Notes: generated from the letters alone by a model not told the origin. A stretch of 64,000 nucleotides of DNA from CAWBRT01 sp963791145 (GCA_963791145.1 CAWBRT010000007.1:186001-250000), one strand, 5' to 3'. Counted from the stretch's first letter, positions 46,904 to 56,427 are shown. Translations and numbers: made by a program.

Positions 46904-47030
46904 ATAGGGATTAGGGGCTAGGGATTAGGGAGTAGAAAAAGTGCCGTCTGCAACATACGGTTTCTCACGACGATGGGAACTTGCGCCCAACTGGCGCCCC
47001 TATCCCCTAATCCCTAACCCCTATACCCTT
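46904..47030. repeat. Facing TTAGGG-like tracts between hscA and fdx
   Basis: 46904-46935 (ATAGGGATTAGGGG type) starts at the hscA stop; its near-complement 46997-47030 ends just before fdx. About 61 unique bases lie between. Second example of the 23221-23326 arrangement. Confidence 0.75.
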
Positions 47031-47042
47031 CATTGAGTTCTC

Positions 47043-47468
47043 ATGTCGGATCAGAATACAAAATTGGATGGCGGTGCTTCGTCGGCGACGGCAAGCGCGA
47101 ATCTGGTGCGCGTCACCTTCCTTCCCGGCAATCAATCGGTGGAGTTTGAGCACGGCAAGCTTCCTTACCAGGAGCACGGCAAGCCGCAATCATTGCTCGA
47201 CGTGGCGCTGAATTTCGGCATTCATCTGGAGCACGCCTGCGGCGGCAACTGCGCTTGCACAACCTGCCACGTGGTGGTGCGCAAGGGACAGGAGCTGCTG
47301 AGCGAGCTGGAAGACGACGAAGCGGACAAGCTCGACATGGCGGCCGACCTGCAATTGAATTCGCGGCTGGGCTGCCAGGCGCGGATTGTCAAAGCGGGGG
47401 AAGTAGTGGTTGAAATTCCGGCGTGGAACCGTAATTACGTTTCCGAAGGCGGAGGAAGTGCGCTATAA
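47043..47468 (+). CDS. fdx: ISC-type 2Fe-2S ferredoxin
   Basis: 141 residues. Adrenodoxin-type ligands C66-x5-C72-x2-C75 and C111 (HACGGNCACTTCHVV, LGCQARI). The N-terminal 20 residues are polar and extra to the family. It supplies electrons for cluster assembly on IscU. Position between hscA and iscX is the classical one. Confidence 0.94.
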   Translation: MSDQNTKLDGGASSATASANLVRVTFLPGNQSVEFEHGKLPYQEHGKPQSLLDVALNFGIHLEHACGGNCACTTCHVVVRKGQELLSELEDDEADKLDMAADLQLNSRLGCQARIVKAGEVVVEIPAWNRNYVSEGGGSAL

Positions 47469-47550
47469 CTGGTAGACGCGTGGGCAAGCTTGCCTTCGTA
47501 TTTACGAACCCAGGACCGGTAATTCCACCGAAGCGCACAAGGAGCAAGTC

Positions 47551-47769
47551 ATGCCAACCGACCTCCGCTGGGAAGATGCCGAAGATCTCGGGCTGGCGCT
47601 GGCCGATAAGTTTCCGAAACAGAACCCGCTGGAAGTCCGCTTCACCGATCTGCGGCGCATGGTCGTAGAGCTGTCGCTGTTCGACGACGATCCGCAGTCC
47701 TCCAATGAGGCCAAGCTGGAAGCCATCCAAATGGCCTGGTACGAAGAGTGGAAGGATCGTAACGACTAG
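47551..47769 (+). CDS. iscX: Fe-S assembly protein IscX
   Basis: 72 residues with the IscX pattern: LRWEDAEDLGLALADKFP, VRFTDLRRMVVELSLFDDDP, and the C-terminal AIQMAWYEEW. It binds IscS and modulates iron delivery. Last gene of the isc operon, 82 bases after fdx. Confidence 0.93.
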   Translation: MPTDLRWEDAEDLGLALADKFPKQNPLEVRFTDLRRMVVELSLFDDDPQSSNEAKLEAIQMAWYEEWKDRND

Positions 47770-47796
47770 CCTGTCTTATTCCAGGAATGTACAGTC

Positions 47797-47885
47797 TTTT
47801 CTAGTGCGGATTCAAAGTGGGCGTACCCTTCGCTTTTACCGCCGGTCCCGCCCTGCGGGAGCCGGGCTACCGCACGGGGTATACC
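47797..47885. repeat. CTAGTGCGGATTCAAAG repeat, copy 1
   Basis: About 36 bases (47797-47832, CTAGTGCGGATTCAAAG ... GCGTACCCTTC) are nearly identical to 61351-61386. Each is followed by a short stem and a GCTA-C-GC-CGGG block, and each lies just past the 3' end of a minus-strand gene. Confidence 0.7.
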
Positions 47886-47919
47886 TTCCGCGAATCAGCT
47901 CTAAGCGCGGCGTCTCGCG

Positions 47920-49695
47920 CTACGACGCCGCCGGGACGGCATGCAGGAAGCTGTGTGCTCCCGCTGCGCCCATGTAACGTGACAGAACCACGGGATCGCT
48001 GGCGCGAAGATCGACCATGATCAGCGCATCAAGGGAATCCGAGAACTTCGGATCGACGGCGAACGCCAGCGTCTTTCCCCCGAGCTTCAGATAATGCTTT
48101 ACCAGGATCGGCAGGTCTTTTCCGTCCGGTTCCCAACTGGCGACGCGCTCGGAGACGTCGGCCAATGTGAATACGCGGGTGAAGCCCTGCTCGCGGATTC
48201 CCGCGCATCTGCGGATATGGCGAAACGGGTTTCTGGACTCGACCTTCGCTACCAGCTTGGCGGGCGCCATGCGCGCGCGCAGAAAGGCGGCGATCAGTTG
48301 GCGCGAGGCCGGCGAGTAGCCATTGCTGACGCTGACCGCGCCGAACAGGATTGGCGTCGACGGATATCGCACCAGGTAAGCGCCGATCCCCTTCCACAGC
48401 AGGAGCAGCGGAAGGTAGTGCCTCTGGTACTCGGGCCGGACGAAGGATCGGCCCAGCTCCAGCGCGCCGTCAATGCTGTCGAAAAACGACGGCTGATAGC
48501 GGAAGAGGGTCGACGTGTACAGCCCGCGCGGACCTGAGTTTTCGACGGCGTGCGCCACGTTCGCCAGCCGGTAGCTGCCCGCGATCTGCCGCCGCTCGCG
48601 ATGCCAGAGCGCCAGGTGCGTGTAATCGCGGTCGAAGCGGTCGAGGTCGCAGGCGGCGCCGGTGCCCTCGCCGATCTGGCGGAAGGTGATCTCGCGCAGA
48701 CGGCCGATCTCGCGCACCGCGCTGGGAGCCTGGCCGGCGGAAAGCGCATAGACGTCGAACTCGCCCTGCTGGTAGAGACGAGCAGCGGCGGGCAGTGCGA
48801 GCAACTCCTGCTCCACCAGGCCGGCGTAGGTCTCGCTGATAATGGGCTTCACCGAGCGTGGCAGGCGAAGATGCCAGCGCGGGCGGGCAGGCGCCAGCGA
48901 GAGCATCTGGGTGCTCCATTGCAGCATGGAAGTCGCCGCTTCCGCGCCGCCTGCCGCCTTCAACTTCTCGGGCGGAACCGGAGGGCTGACGATGATCTCC
49001 ACGTGCTGCCCGCGTTTCTTGAGCAGCTCGTGCGGTAACTGCAAAGTCCGCAGCTGCGGATGAATCAGGCCTGATAGCTGAAAGCCCAGGCTATTGGCGC
49101 CTTGGATCGAGATGGGTATGACGGGCGCGCCGGTCATCTCCGCCAGCCGGGCCGCGCTGTCGCTCCATTGCGGATCGCTGATGGACAGGGTGCGAACCGA
49201 CCAGTGCGCCACCTCGCCCGCCGGGAAGAGCACAACCAGCCCGCCATTGCGCAGGTGCCGGACGGCCTGGCGCAGCCCGCGGGTGTTGACCGAGAGACGG
49301 TCGTCGGCGCCCATGTTGTCAACGTAGATGCAGTGCGGCGCGATATCGGGAATACTTGCCAGCAAACGGTTGGCAACGATCTTCAGGTCGCTCCTGACGC
49401 GCAGCAACAGCGCCCCGACCAGAAGTCCGTCCAGCATGCCGAACGGGTGGTTGGCAACGACGATCGCCGCTCCCTCGCGGGGGATCGACTGCATTCCCTT
49501 CTGGCCAACCGAATAGCTCACGCCGAGCGCTTGCAGCAGCGCTGCGAAGATGTTTATCCCGCGCAGCCGTTGGGAAGCGTCATACAGGCGCCGCAGGCGG
49601 CGCTGCGGCAGGAGCACTTTCTTCCAACCGGCGGAATCAGCGAGACGATCGATTGCGTTGGCTTGCTTGCCTCGGGCGATTCTGGAAAGCAGCAT
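47920..49695 (-). CDS. Bifunctional acyltransferase, OlsF-like (ornithine/amino-lipid synthesis)
   Basis: 591 residues with two domains. Residues about 50-270 form a PlsC-like lysophospholipid acyltransferase (NHPFGMLDG at 82-90, FPAGEVAHW). Residues about 310-590 form an OlsB/GNAT-like N-acyltransferase (DYTHLALWHRERRQIAGSYRL, LELGRSFVRPEYQ, LVKHYLKLGGKTLAF, FAVDPKFSDSLDALIMVDL). This order matches OlsF, which N-acylates ornithine and then O-acylates the lyso-lipid to give phosphorus-free ornithine lipids. The amino acid used cannot be read from sequence. Intact. Confidence 0.8.
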   Translation of the reverse strand: MLLSRIARGKQANAIDRLADSAGWKKVLLPQRRLRRLYDASQRLRGINIFAALLQALGVSYSVGQKGMQSIPREGAAIVVANHPFGMLDGLLVGALLLRVRSDLKIVANRLLASIPDIAPHCIYVDNMGADDRLSVNTRGLRQAVRHLRNGGLVVLFPAGEVAHWSVRTLSISDPQWSDSAARLAEMTGAPVIPISIQGANSLGFQLSGLIHPQLRTLQLPHELLKKRGQHVEIIVSPPVPPEKLKAAGGAEAATSMLQWSTQMLSLAPARPRWHLRLPRSVKPIISETYAGLVEQELLALPAAARLYQQGEFDVYALSAGQAPSAVREIGRLREITFRQIGEGTGAACDLDRFDRDYTHLALWHRERRQIAGSYRLANVAHAVENSGPRGLYTSTLFRYQPSFFDSIDGALELGRSFVRPEYQRHYLPLLLLWKGIGAYLVRYPSTPILFGAVSVSNGYSPASRQLIAAFLRARMAPAKLVAKVESRNPFRHIRRCAGIREQGFTRVFTLADVSERVASWEPDGKDLPILVKHYLKLGGKTLAFAVDPKFSDSLDALIMVDLRASDPVVLSRYMGAAGAHSFLHAVPAAS

Positions 49696-49794
49696 GACTG
49701 CTATGTAGCAGCCCGATGTGAAGAGGTGTTTAAGACCGGGTGAAACACTAGTGAATGTGAGGCTTAATGCGGTCGCAGTAGTAACCGGATTGGT

Positions 49795-49983
49795 TCAGTT
49801 TCGCGCTATCTTCAGGGGAGGGGCGATAACCACAACATCGCGCTCGCCGGCTTCCGCATCCTCGGCCAGCAGTTGGTGCATCGCGAATGCGAATTCGTGC
49901 CGGGGATCGGGACGGCGCCAGAGCATCGCCGCCAGCAGCAAAATCAAAATCGCAAGTATCGCTACGGGGAGAATGTAGACCAT
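49795..49983 (-). CDS. Small single-pass membrane protein
   Basis: 62 residues from the ATG at 49983 (GGGAG upstream). One N-terminal helix (VYILPVAILAILILLLAAML) followed by a soluble tail (WRRPDPRHEFAFAMHQLLAED and a beta-like RDVVVIAPPLKI). It lies upstream of the OlsF-like gene on the same strand, about 100 bases away. Family not recognised. Confidence 0.5.
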   Translation of the reverse strand: MVYILPVAILAILILLLAAMLWRRPDPRHEFAFAMHQLLAEDAEAGERDVVVIAPPLKIARN

Positions 49984-50114
49984 GATGGATCTCCCATAGG
50001 ACACTTTGCCATTCGTCTGTTAAAGCGTTATTAATACAAGGTAAAAAGCGATGCTAAAAACCGGGTGTCGGCCGCGCTCTGATCGAGCCTGCTGGTCCGT
50101 CACACAGAGGATGA

Positions 50115-53100
50115 TCAGTGTACGTTCAGAGTCATCGCCACCGAGGTCTGCGTGGTGATCGTGGCCGGGGGAAGAGGATTGGAAGCGGCGCCACCTCCGC
50201 CGCCGCAAGTCGTAAGCGACAACACCAGTCCTAACCCAAGCAGAACAAGCGCCATCCGGCAAATCGCCTGCTTGCGTGCGCCACCGATCCACAACACACC
50301 GATTGGCAATCCCAGCAGTGCCGTCCACGATGCCAGGATGATGCGGTGGCGGAACAACGCTGCCGTCTGTTGCGTCACGGTGAAAACCACCAGCACCTGA
50401 TAGCTGCCCGCCGGGGTTGTTGCCGAAGTCTGGATCGTTATCCTCCGGGTGCTTTCGTCATAGCTGCACGTCACACCGATCGGTAAATTCAGGCAGCTTG
50501 CCGTGACATGGGTGATGGTAGCGCCGCCAAGGAAGCTGACCGCGATCTGTGTCGCTTGTCCTGCCACAACATCCAAGGTGGTACTCTCGGCCGTTACGCT
50601 AACCGCATTGCCGCCTGAAGTACCGCCGCTGGCGCTGTCGATAGCGAACTTGAAAGCCGCTGAAGTGCCTCCATCCGGAGCGGGGTTCACAACCGTTACA
50701 TCGACTGTGCCCGCCGAAGCAATATCGGCGGCTGTAATCGCGGCTGTCAATTGTGCGGTGCTTAGCACCGTGGTGCTGCGCGCCGCACCATTCCACTGCA
50801 CCGTCGCTCCGGTCAGGAAGTTTGAGCCGTTCACCGTCAGCGTAAACGCCGACGAACCTGCCGTGACTAGGGCCGGACTCAGGCTGGAGATCACCGGTGT
50901 AACCTTGTTCACGGTTTGCGTAATTGCGTCGGCAGTCGCGGCGGCAGCGAAGCTGCTATTGCCGATGTAGGTCGCGCTGATGTTATGAGTGCCAGCGCCC
51001 AAAGCTGAAGTTGCGAACGAGCAGACGCCGGAAACCAGGGTACAGGAGCCTATATTGGCAGTACCATCGAAGAAGTTGACGTTCCCAGTCGGGGTGCTTG
51101 CGCCGGCCAAGAGCAGAGCGACTGAGGCAGTGAATGTAACTCTCTGCCCGAGGGTTGACGGATTGGCCGATGAACTCAGGCTGGTCCAGGTTTCGGCCCG
51201 CCGCGACAATGTGGCTGTATTGCGCGGATTCTGGTAAAACATTGGCCAGTCATTGGCCGAAGCGTTGAAGGGTGCTCCGGTCGTGAGCACCGTAGCAACG
51301 CCTGAAGTTTGTCCACCTCCGGTATTAACCCTGTAAAGTAAGGCGATGTCGGTCACGCCATCTCGGTTGAAGTCACCCACCGTAATGTTGGTGTAACTGT
51401 AAGGCTCTATCAAATACTGATTCCATCCCATTAAATTCCAGGACCTGGCTATTGTGTTATCACGGCGGAGGGCCAATAGTTGAGGCGTGTTGTAAGACGC
51501 CTGGCTGCTTCCTGGCAGGGGATTGCTGAGGCTGTGATTTTGGACCGTGATGATCTCCGGATATCCGTCGCCATCGATATCAGCCAGAACTACCGGGCCG
51601 AAGATATCTGTCGTACTCGCCACGCGCGGCCACGCGCTGGAGTACGAGGTGCCATCGGGATTGAGCACATATAAGTAGTTGTTGTTCGAACCGGTGTTAT
51701 ACGAAACCACTATCTCTTCGTGACCGTCCCGGTTCAGGTCGCCGACAGCAACATAGGCCGAACTAAAACCCCCAAGTAGTAATGGCCATCCCGGCCGCTC
51801 CGAGCCGTCGGGTTGAAGGACGTGCAACTGGGTCCCCTGAGAGGTAAAGACCGGCAGAATTATTTCCAGCTTGCCGTTGTGGTCCAGGTCTGCCAGCACG
51901 ATCGATCCCATAGGGCAAAGCTCGAAAGGGGGTGCTGCCCACGGGCGCGGCGATCCGTCGTTTGCGAAGAGCCGTAAGTTGAAGCTGCCAGAGTTCACTT
52001 CCACTGCCAGGATCTCCTTCTTGCCATCGCCGTCGATATCGCCTACGAGTACACGTGGTCCGGGGCAAGCCTGCGGGTTATCGCCGTTGTTCGCAATCGC
52101 AATCGGGAAATTCGAGTTTAGCTGCGTACCGTCTCCCCGCCATGCAAAGATGTATCCATTGCCATTAGAATCGCTGCCCAGGGCTACGGCCTCCAGTCGC
52201 GAGTCGCCGTCCAGATCCGCGAGCACGATCTGCGCGTCTTGCAAGTGCGCCCCGAAGCTGTTCGTCCACCCATTGAGGGTGCCGTTCGTCCTCCATACTC
52301 GTAAAGCTTCATAGTCCGGCATTAGCGCTTGCTCTCCGCCGGAGCCGTCGAAATTTCCCGCCGCGGGCTGAGAATAGCCTCCATAGCTCAAGTTGGCTCC
52401 CATTGCCAATGATCCGTCGCCGGAAAACGCATAAAATTGAGAGAGTGGATCGGGATACGAGTTCTGCTGCGACGACATGCCGCCGAGCCACGCGTTGCCT
52501 GCCGCGTCTTTGATTGGAACAAAGCCGGTGTTAGAGGGTGCAGAAGCCAGCCACTTGGGCCAATTGGCGGAAATTAGATCCGGCTCCAGGTATACGAGCG
52601 TATCCACTTGGTTGGTGAATCCCGGGTTGGTAACCTGCAGGCGAATGGTGTAGTAGTCGGCCTGCGTGACGGACGAGGTATCCCAAGTCCCCAGAACGCT
52701 GGAAGCGCTAATCGGCAGTGTGCCTCCGCCGGTCAGGGTTATGCCCGTCGTACTCCATCCGGAACTGGGGTTAATTCCCCGCGCCCACAAAAGCTGGAAA
52801 TTCAGGAAGCTTGTGCCGGCAGCGGTTCCTGTAATCGAGACCGGTGAACCAGGCTTGAAGACGGCGGCTGTCGAGGGCACCACCGAAGGGACAGGACCGG
52901 CAATCGACACATAGTGGACGATCAATTGAATACGGTCCACAAAGGCGTGGTTGGCGCCGTCAAAAACGGTCAAGCGAATGGTGTATGTTCCGTCGGGAAC
53001 TTGATCGTCAAAGATACCGAGAGTCCCGCCGGAAACCGGGGTTACGCCGGTTTGGAAAAGCGTCCAGGCGCTGGGCGTGTTTCCGCTGCCGTACTCCAAG

Positions 53101-53381
53101 GTATAGCGGCTGAACCCGGCGCCTCTGGCTACGCCGGAGATTGTCGTCGGCGCCTTAACCAGCGTGCCATCCATGGGACTGCTGATTTTGGCCTCGAGCA
53201 CGCTGGTCACATTCAGCGCCGATGTGGCATTGACACGGCCGTACCCGATGGAGGAATCGAATCCCGGCGAACCGGGATTATCCGCGGAAACACGTATCGC
53301 CTGCCTTACGTCCTCGTTCGAGTACTCCGGGTGTTGCGACAGAATCAGGGCGGCTACTGCGACGCGCTGTAGCAATCGCAT
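50115..53381 (-). CDS. Truncated subtilase fused to FG-GAP propeller, Ig-like and IPT domains
   Basis: 1,088 residues from 53381. The first 60 residues (VAVAALILSQHPEYSNED ... GFDSSIGYGRVNA) are the very end of an S8 subtilisin domain; all three catalytic residues are absent, so it cannot be a protease as drawn. Then Ig-like modules (to about 270), an FG-GAP/integrin-type propeller with DxDGDG calcium loops (VLADLDGDSRLEAVAL, VGDIDGDGKKEILAV, VVLADIDGDGYPEIITV), a Big_3_5-like domain (PTGNVNFFDGTANIGSCTL), an IPT domain (TVQWNGAARSTT), two C-terminal hydrophobic segments and a TTCGGGGG stretch. Probably surface or secreted. The 250 bases upstream do not contain the missing protease part. Confidence 0.75.
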   Translation of the reverse strand: MRLLQRVAVAALILSQHPEYSNEDVRQAIRVSADNPGSPGFDSSIGYGRVNATSALNVTSVLEAKISSPMDGTLVKAPTTISGVARGAGFSRYTLEYGSGNTPSAWTLFQTGVTPVSGGTLGIFDDQVPDGTYTIRLTVFDGANHAFVDRIQLIVHYVSIAGPVPSVVPSTAAVFKPGSPVSITGTAAGTSFLNFQLLWARGINPSSGWSTTGITLTGGGTLPISASSVLGTWDTSSVTQADYYTIRLQVTNPGFTNQVDTLVYLEPDLISANWPKWLASAPSNTGFVPIKDAAGNAWLGGMSSQQNSYPDPLSQFYAFSGDGSLAMGANLSYGGYSQPAAGNFDGSGGEQALMPDYEALRVWRTNGTLNGWTNSFGAHLQDAQIVLADLDGDSRLEAVALGSDSNGNGYIFAWRGDGTQLNSNFPIAIANNGDNPQACPGPRVLVGDIDGDGKKEILAVEVNSGSFNLRLFANDGSPRPWAAPPFELCPMGSIVLADLDHNGKLEIILPVFTSQGTQLHVLQPDGSERPGWPLLLGGFSSAYVAVGDLNRDGHEEIVVSYNTGSNNNYLYVLNPDGTSYSSAWPRVASTTDIFGPVVLADIDGDGYPEIITVQNHSLSNPLPGSSQASYNTPQLLALRRDNTIARSWNLMGWNQYLIEPYSYTNITVGDFNRDGVTDIALLYRVNTGGGQTSGVATVLTTGAPFNASANDWPMFYQNPRNTATLSRRAETWTSLSSSANPSTLGQRVTFTASVALLLAGASTPTGNVNFFDGTANIGSCTLVSGVCSFATSALGAGTHNISATYIGNSSFAAAATADAITQTVNKVTPVISSLSPALVTAGSSAFTLTVNGSNFLTGATVQWNGAARSTTVLSTAQLTAAITAADIASAGTVDVTVVNPAPDGGTSAAFKFAIDSASGGTSGGNAVSVTAESTTLDVVAGQATQIAVSFLGGATITHVTASCLNLPIGVTCSYDESTRRITIQTSATTPAGSYQVLVVFTVTQQTAALFRHRIILASWTALLGLPIGVLWIGGARKQAICRMALVLLGLGLVLSLTTCGGGGGAASNPLPPATITTQTSVAMTLNVH

Positions 53382-53677
53382 AAAATGGCTTCCCAGAGTC
53401 TTACCGGAATGGGAACCGCTCACATGCGCGCATGTATGTCACCCGGTTATCTTTGGGGGGAATGCGTAGTATGGCAACCAGGAACTCCGCTGGCCGGTGA
53501 CGTGAGTCACTGGTTTCGGTGATGGCTGGCCCCATGCATGTTGACTTTTGCCAAGGGCGGCGTATCGTGCCTCTGTTACGGGTACTTGCAGAATAAAAAG
53601 CATTCGCCGTGCAGGTTGGGGCAGTGGTTCGCGATTTCTGATTTCCGTAGTGGAGCGCGGGCGTTGATGGAGGAGCG

Positions 53678-54427
53678 ATGAAGGTAAACGTTTTATTCCA
53701 AGGTTTCCCCGGCCGGATGACGCGGGGATACATGGGTTGGAGTTCGATCGTCTACGTCGAGCACGCCGGGCATAAGCTCCTGTTCGATACCGGCGGCATG
53801 GGAGAGCGGCCCGAGCTGCGGAAACGCTTCGCCGACCATGGATTGCAAATGCAGGAGATCGACATTCTGGTTCTCAGCCACTTCCATCACGACCACGTCA
53901 TGAGCTTCGATTATTTCGAGAAAGCCAGAATCCTGCTGCACGAGAAGGAAGCCCAGTGGGTGCTGAGCAATCCCGACGACTGGCCGACGCCCAGGTACCT
54001 GTTCACGGCCCTGCAGAATACCGGCAGGCTGGAACTGGTCCGCAACGACGAAGAGATTTTCCCCGGAGTGCAAACGCTGCTGACGCCCGGGCATACGCCG
54101 GGATGCATGTCGCTGGTGCTGCGCGACCAGGGGATGCCGACCACGGTGCTGGCGGGCGATGCGGTAAAGAACATGACGGAGCTGGCCACCGGACAGGTCG
54201 CAATGTCACGGGACAACGCGGCCAGCGCCAGCTCGATTCGCCGCATTCGCGAGATTGCGCAGATCGTGGTGCCGGGCCACGACCGCATCCTGCAGGTCAC
54301 ACCCGACAAGATCATCGCTACGACATCCTGCCACGAGGTGATCACCGTGCCGCAGGGCGTGGTGGATCCCGATGCGCCTAAGCAGATCGAGCTGGTGCTC
54401 GAGCCCACAAGCATGGCCGTGCAATAA
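53678..54427 (+). CDS. MBL-fold hydrolase, N-acyl homoserine lactonase-like
   Basis: 249 residues, metallo-beta-lactamase fold. The dinuclear zinc motif HFHHDH is in LVLSHFHHDHV; further ligands are in TPGHTPGCMSLVL, AGDAVKN and VPGHDR. The overall pattern matches the AHL-lactonase/AttM branch, which opens homoserine lactone rings, but many relatives act on other lactones or esters. The ATG at 53678 has GGAGGAG upstream. Intact; no quorum-sensing gene nearby. Confidence 0.85.
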   Translation: MKVNVLFQGFPGRMTRGYMGWSSIVYVEHAGHKLLFDTGGMGERPELRKRFADHGLQMQEIDILVLSHFHHDHVMSFDYFEKARILLHEKEAQWVLSNPDDWPTPRYLFTALQNTGRLELVRNDEEIFPGVQTLLTPGHTPGCMSLVLRDQGMPTTVLAGDAVKNMTELATGQVAMSRDNAASASSIRRIREIAQIVVPGHDRILQVTPDKIIATTSCHEVITVPQGVVDPDAPKQIELVLEPTSMAVQ

Positions 54428-54456
54428 GTCCGCCAAGTTGACGGGCTCTGATACCG

Positions 54457-56277
54457 CTACCAGCCGACGGCTTGTCCATCCTTGCGGTGATCCGATCCGG
54501 CTCGGTACGTTGGCGAGCCGTCGCTCTCCGGAGCGACCATGATGGCCTGATAGCCGCCCATGGGGCCGCCGCTTGCCGAGACCGGGTGGTGTCCCCAGGC
54601 CTTCAGTTGCGCGCCGACCAGGTTGTAAAGCTGCGACTCCATATCTAGCCGGTCGCTGGCCTGGTCATGGCTGAAGCGGGCCATGTCCGACGCCGCCTGC
54701 AGGTTCGCTCCGAGATCGAACATGTTGACCAGCACCTGCATGTGTCCTTGCGCCTGCTGCGATCCGCCCATCAGCTGGAAAGCCATCAGCGGCTTGCCGT
54801 CCTTCATGGCGAAGCCGGCGGAAAGCGTGTTGAACGGCCGCTTGTGCGGCGCGATCGCATTGGGGCTCGCGGGATCCAGGGTGAACAGTGCGCCGCGGTT
54901 GTGCAGCACAAAGCCGTAGCCGGGCACGGTGATTCCGGAGCCGAAGGCGGCAAAGTTGCTGTTGACCATCGATACCATGTTCCCCCAACGGTCGGCGGTG
55001 GAGAGAACGATGGTGTCGCCGGGCGCGTTGCCCTTGACACCCGCCGGCGCTGCCTTCGCCGGATTGATCTCAGCGCACAGCTTGGCGGCGTGGGATTTCG
55101 ACAGCAGCTTGTCCAAAGGAACTTTGACGAAATTCGGATCGCCGTTATAGGCGAACAGATCGCTGTACGCCAGCTTCTTCGCCTCCAGCAACAGGTGCCA
55201 GAATTGCGGCGACGCGGGACCGAGCTGGGCGAGATTGTATCCGAGCTTGGGAGCGCAGACCTCGAGGATGTTGAGCATCTCGTCGGTCGCCCAGGCCTGC
55301 GAAGGCGGCGGCAATTCGAAAATCTCATGGCCGCGATAGCTGGTAGTGGCGGGCGTAACCCATTCAGCGCGGTAATTCGCCAGGTCCTCCAGCGTCATGG
55401 TTCCACCCAGCGCCTTGGACTTGGCCACAATCGCCCGGGCAATCTCGCCCTTGTAGAAGACGTCGCGTCCATAGCGCTGCAGCAGGCGGAAGGAGCGCGC
55501 CAGGTCGGGATTGCGGAAGAGCTGGCCCGGCTTGGGGCTTTGACCCTGAATCGTCCAGGCGGCGATGGTGTCGGAATCCTTCTGGGTGCAGCAGCCGGAG
55601 AGCGGAAGCGCGTTGGGGATGTTCCAGTCGTGCGAGACGCGCTCGGAAACCGGATATCCCTTTTCCGCGTACTGCGCGGCCGGCTCCAGCACCTGCTTGA
55701 AGCTCATGGAGCCGAAGCGCTTCAGCAGCTGATCCCATCCTTCGACCGTGCCCGGAACCGTCACGGTCAAAATTCCGGCGCGAGGCATGCCGCCACCCGG
55801 TCCGGGAAGCGAGACACCGGCGACGTACTTGTAGCCGAGCGAAGCATAGTGCTCGACGGTGGCGCCGGTCGGCGCGCTGCCGCTGGCGTTCAGCGTATAG
55901 AGCTTGTTTTCCTTGGCGTTGTAGACGATGGCGAACAGGTCGCCGGCCATGCCGATCATCATGGGCTCGACGACGTTCAGCGCCGCTGCCGTAGCCACTG
56001 CGGCGTCAATGGCGTTGCCGCCCTGCATCAGGATGCGCAGTCCGGCTTGAGCCGCCAGCGGCTGGCTGGTGCTGACCATGCCGTTGCGGGCCATCACCTC
56101 CGAGCGGCTCTGTGGCAGCCAGCCTTCGGCCCGGTCGCCGCGCACAGCCTGGCAGAAGGGAAGCTGCTGGCCATTGGAGCTGCACGCCGCCCGCGTCGCC
56201 TGACCTGCAGTTTGCTGCGCAAGAGCGGCCATCGAACCGATGAGGACAACAGCAAGAACCGGCAAGGAACGATGCAT
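54457..56277 (-). CDS. Gamma-glutamyltransferase family protein
   Basis: 606 residues with a signal peptide (1-22). An Ntn-hydrolase precursor: GMVSTSQPLAAQAGL, GGNAIDAAVATAAALNVVEP, VPGTVEGWDQLL, and the autocleavage site, where T422 in GDTIVLSTADRWGN aligns with the catalytic Thr. In classical enzymes the site is T-T-H; here it is T-I-V, so activity may differ (the wider family includes cephalosporin acylases). It ends with MGGSQQAQGHMQVLVN and GGYQAI. Periplasmic glutathione or peptide breakdown is the default role. Confidence 0.88.
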   Translation of the reverse strand: MHRSLPVLAVVLIGSMAALAQQTAGQATRAACSSNGQQLPFCQAVRGDRAEGWLPQSRSEVMARNGMVSTSQPLAAQAGLRILMQGGNAIDAAVATAAALNVVEPMMIGMAGDLFAIVYNAKENKLYTLNASGSAPTGATVEHYASLGYKYVAGVSLPGPGGGMPRAGILTVTVPGTVEGWDQLLKRFGSMSFKQVLEPAAQYAEKGYPVSERVSHDWNIPNALPLSGCCTQKDSDTIAAWTIQGQSPKPGQLFRNPDLARSFRLLQRYGRDVFYKGEIARAIVAKSKALGGTMTLEDLANYRAEWVTPATTSYRGHEIFELPPPSQAWATDEMLNILEVCAPKLGYNLAQLGPASPQFWHLLLEAKKLAYSDLFAYNGDPNFVKVPLDKLLSKSHAAKLCAEINPAKAAPAGVKGNAPGDTIVLSTADRWGNMVSMVNSNFAAFGSGITVPGYGFVLHNRGALFTLDPASPNAIAPHKRPFNTLSAGFAMKDGKPLMAFQLMGGSQQAQGHMQVLVNMFDLGANLQAASDMARFSHDQASDRLDMESQLYNLVGAQLKAWGHHPVSASGGPMGGYQAIMVAPESDGSPTYRAGSDHRKDGQAVGW

Positions 56278-56427
56278 GAGCCAACCTCCGCAATGGAAGC
56301 GCCAAGAAATGATTTTCTACGTGCCCGGATGGTACGCCTCAGGCGCCAAATTTCAATATCAAAGTAGAGGCGCAGCGCGACTGCCGGCCTTCCTGATGCG
56401 CACCTGGCGCGGCGCAGAGAAATAAAA

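Noticed and set aside
23221..47030. Telomere-like TTAGGG sequence
   Set aside because: Short, degenerate, internal and intra-operonic; simply one class of the facing tracts.
54667..56367. 566-residue plus-strand frame opposite the gamma-glutamyltransferase
   Set aside because: No domain, biased composition, exact mirror of an intact enzyme gene.
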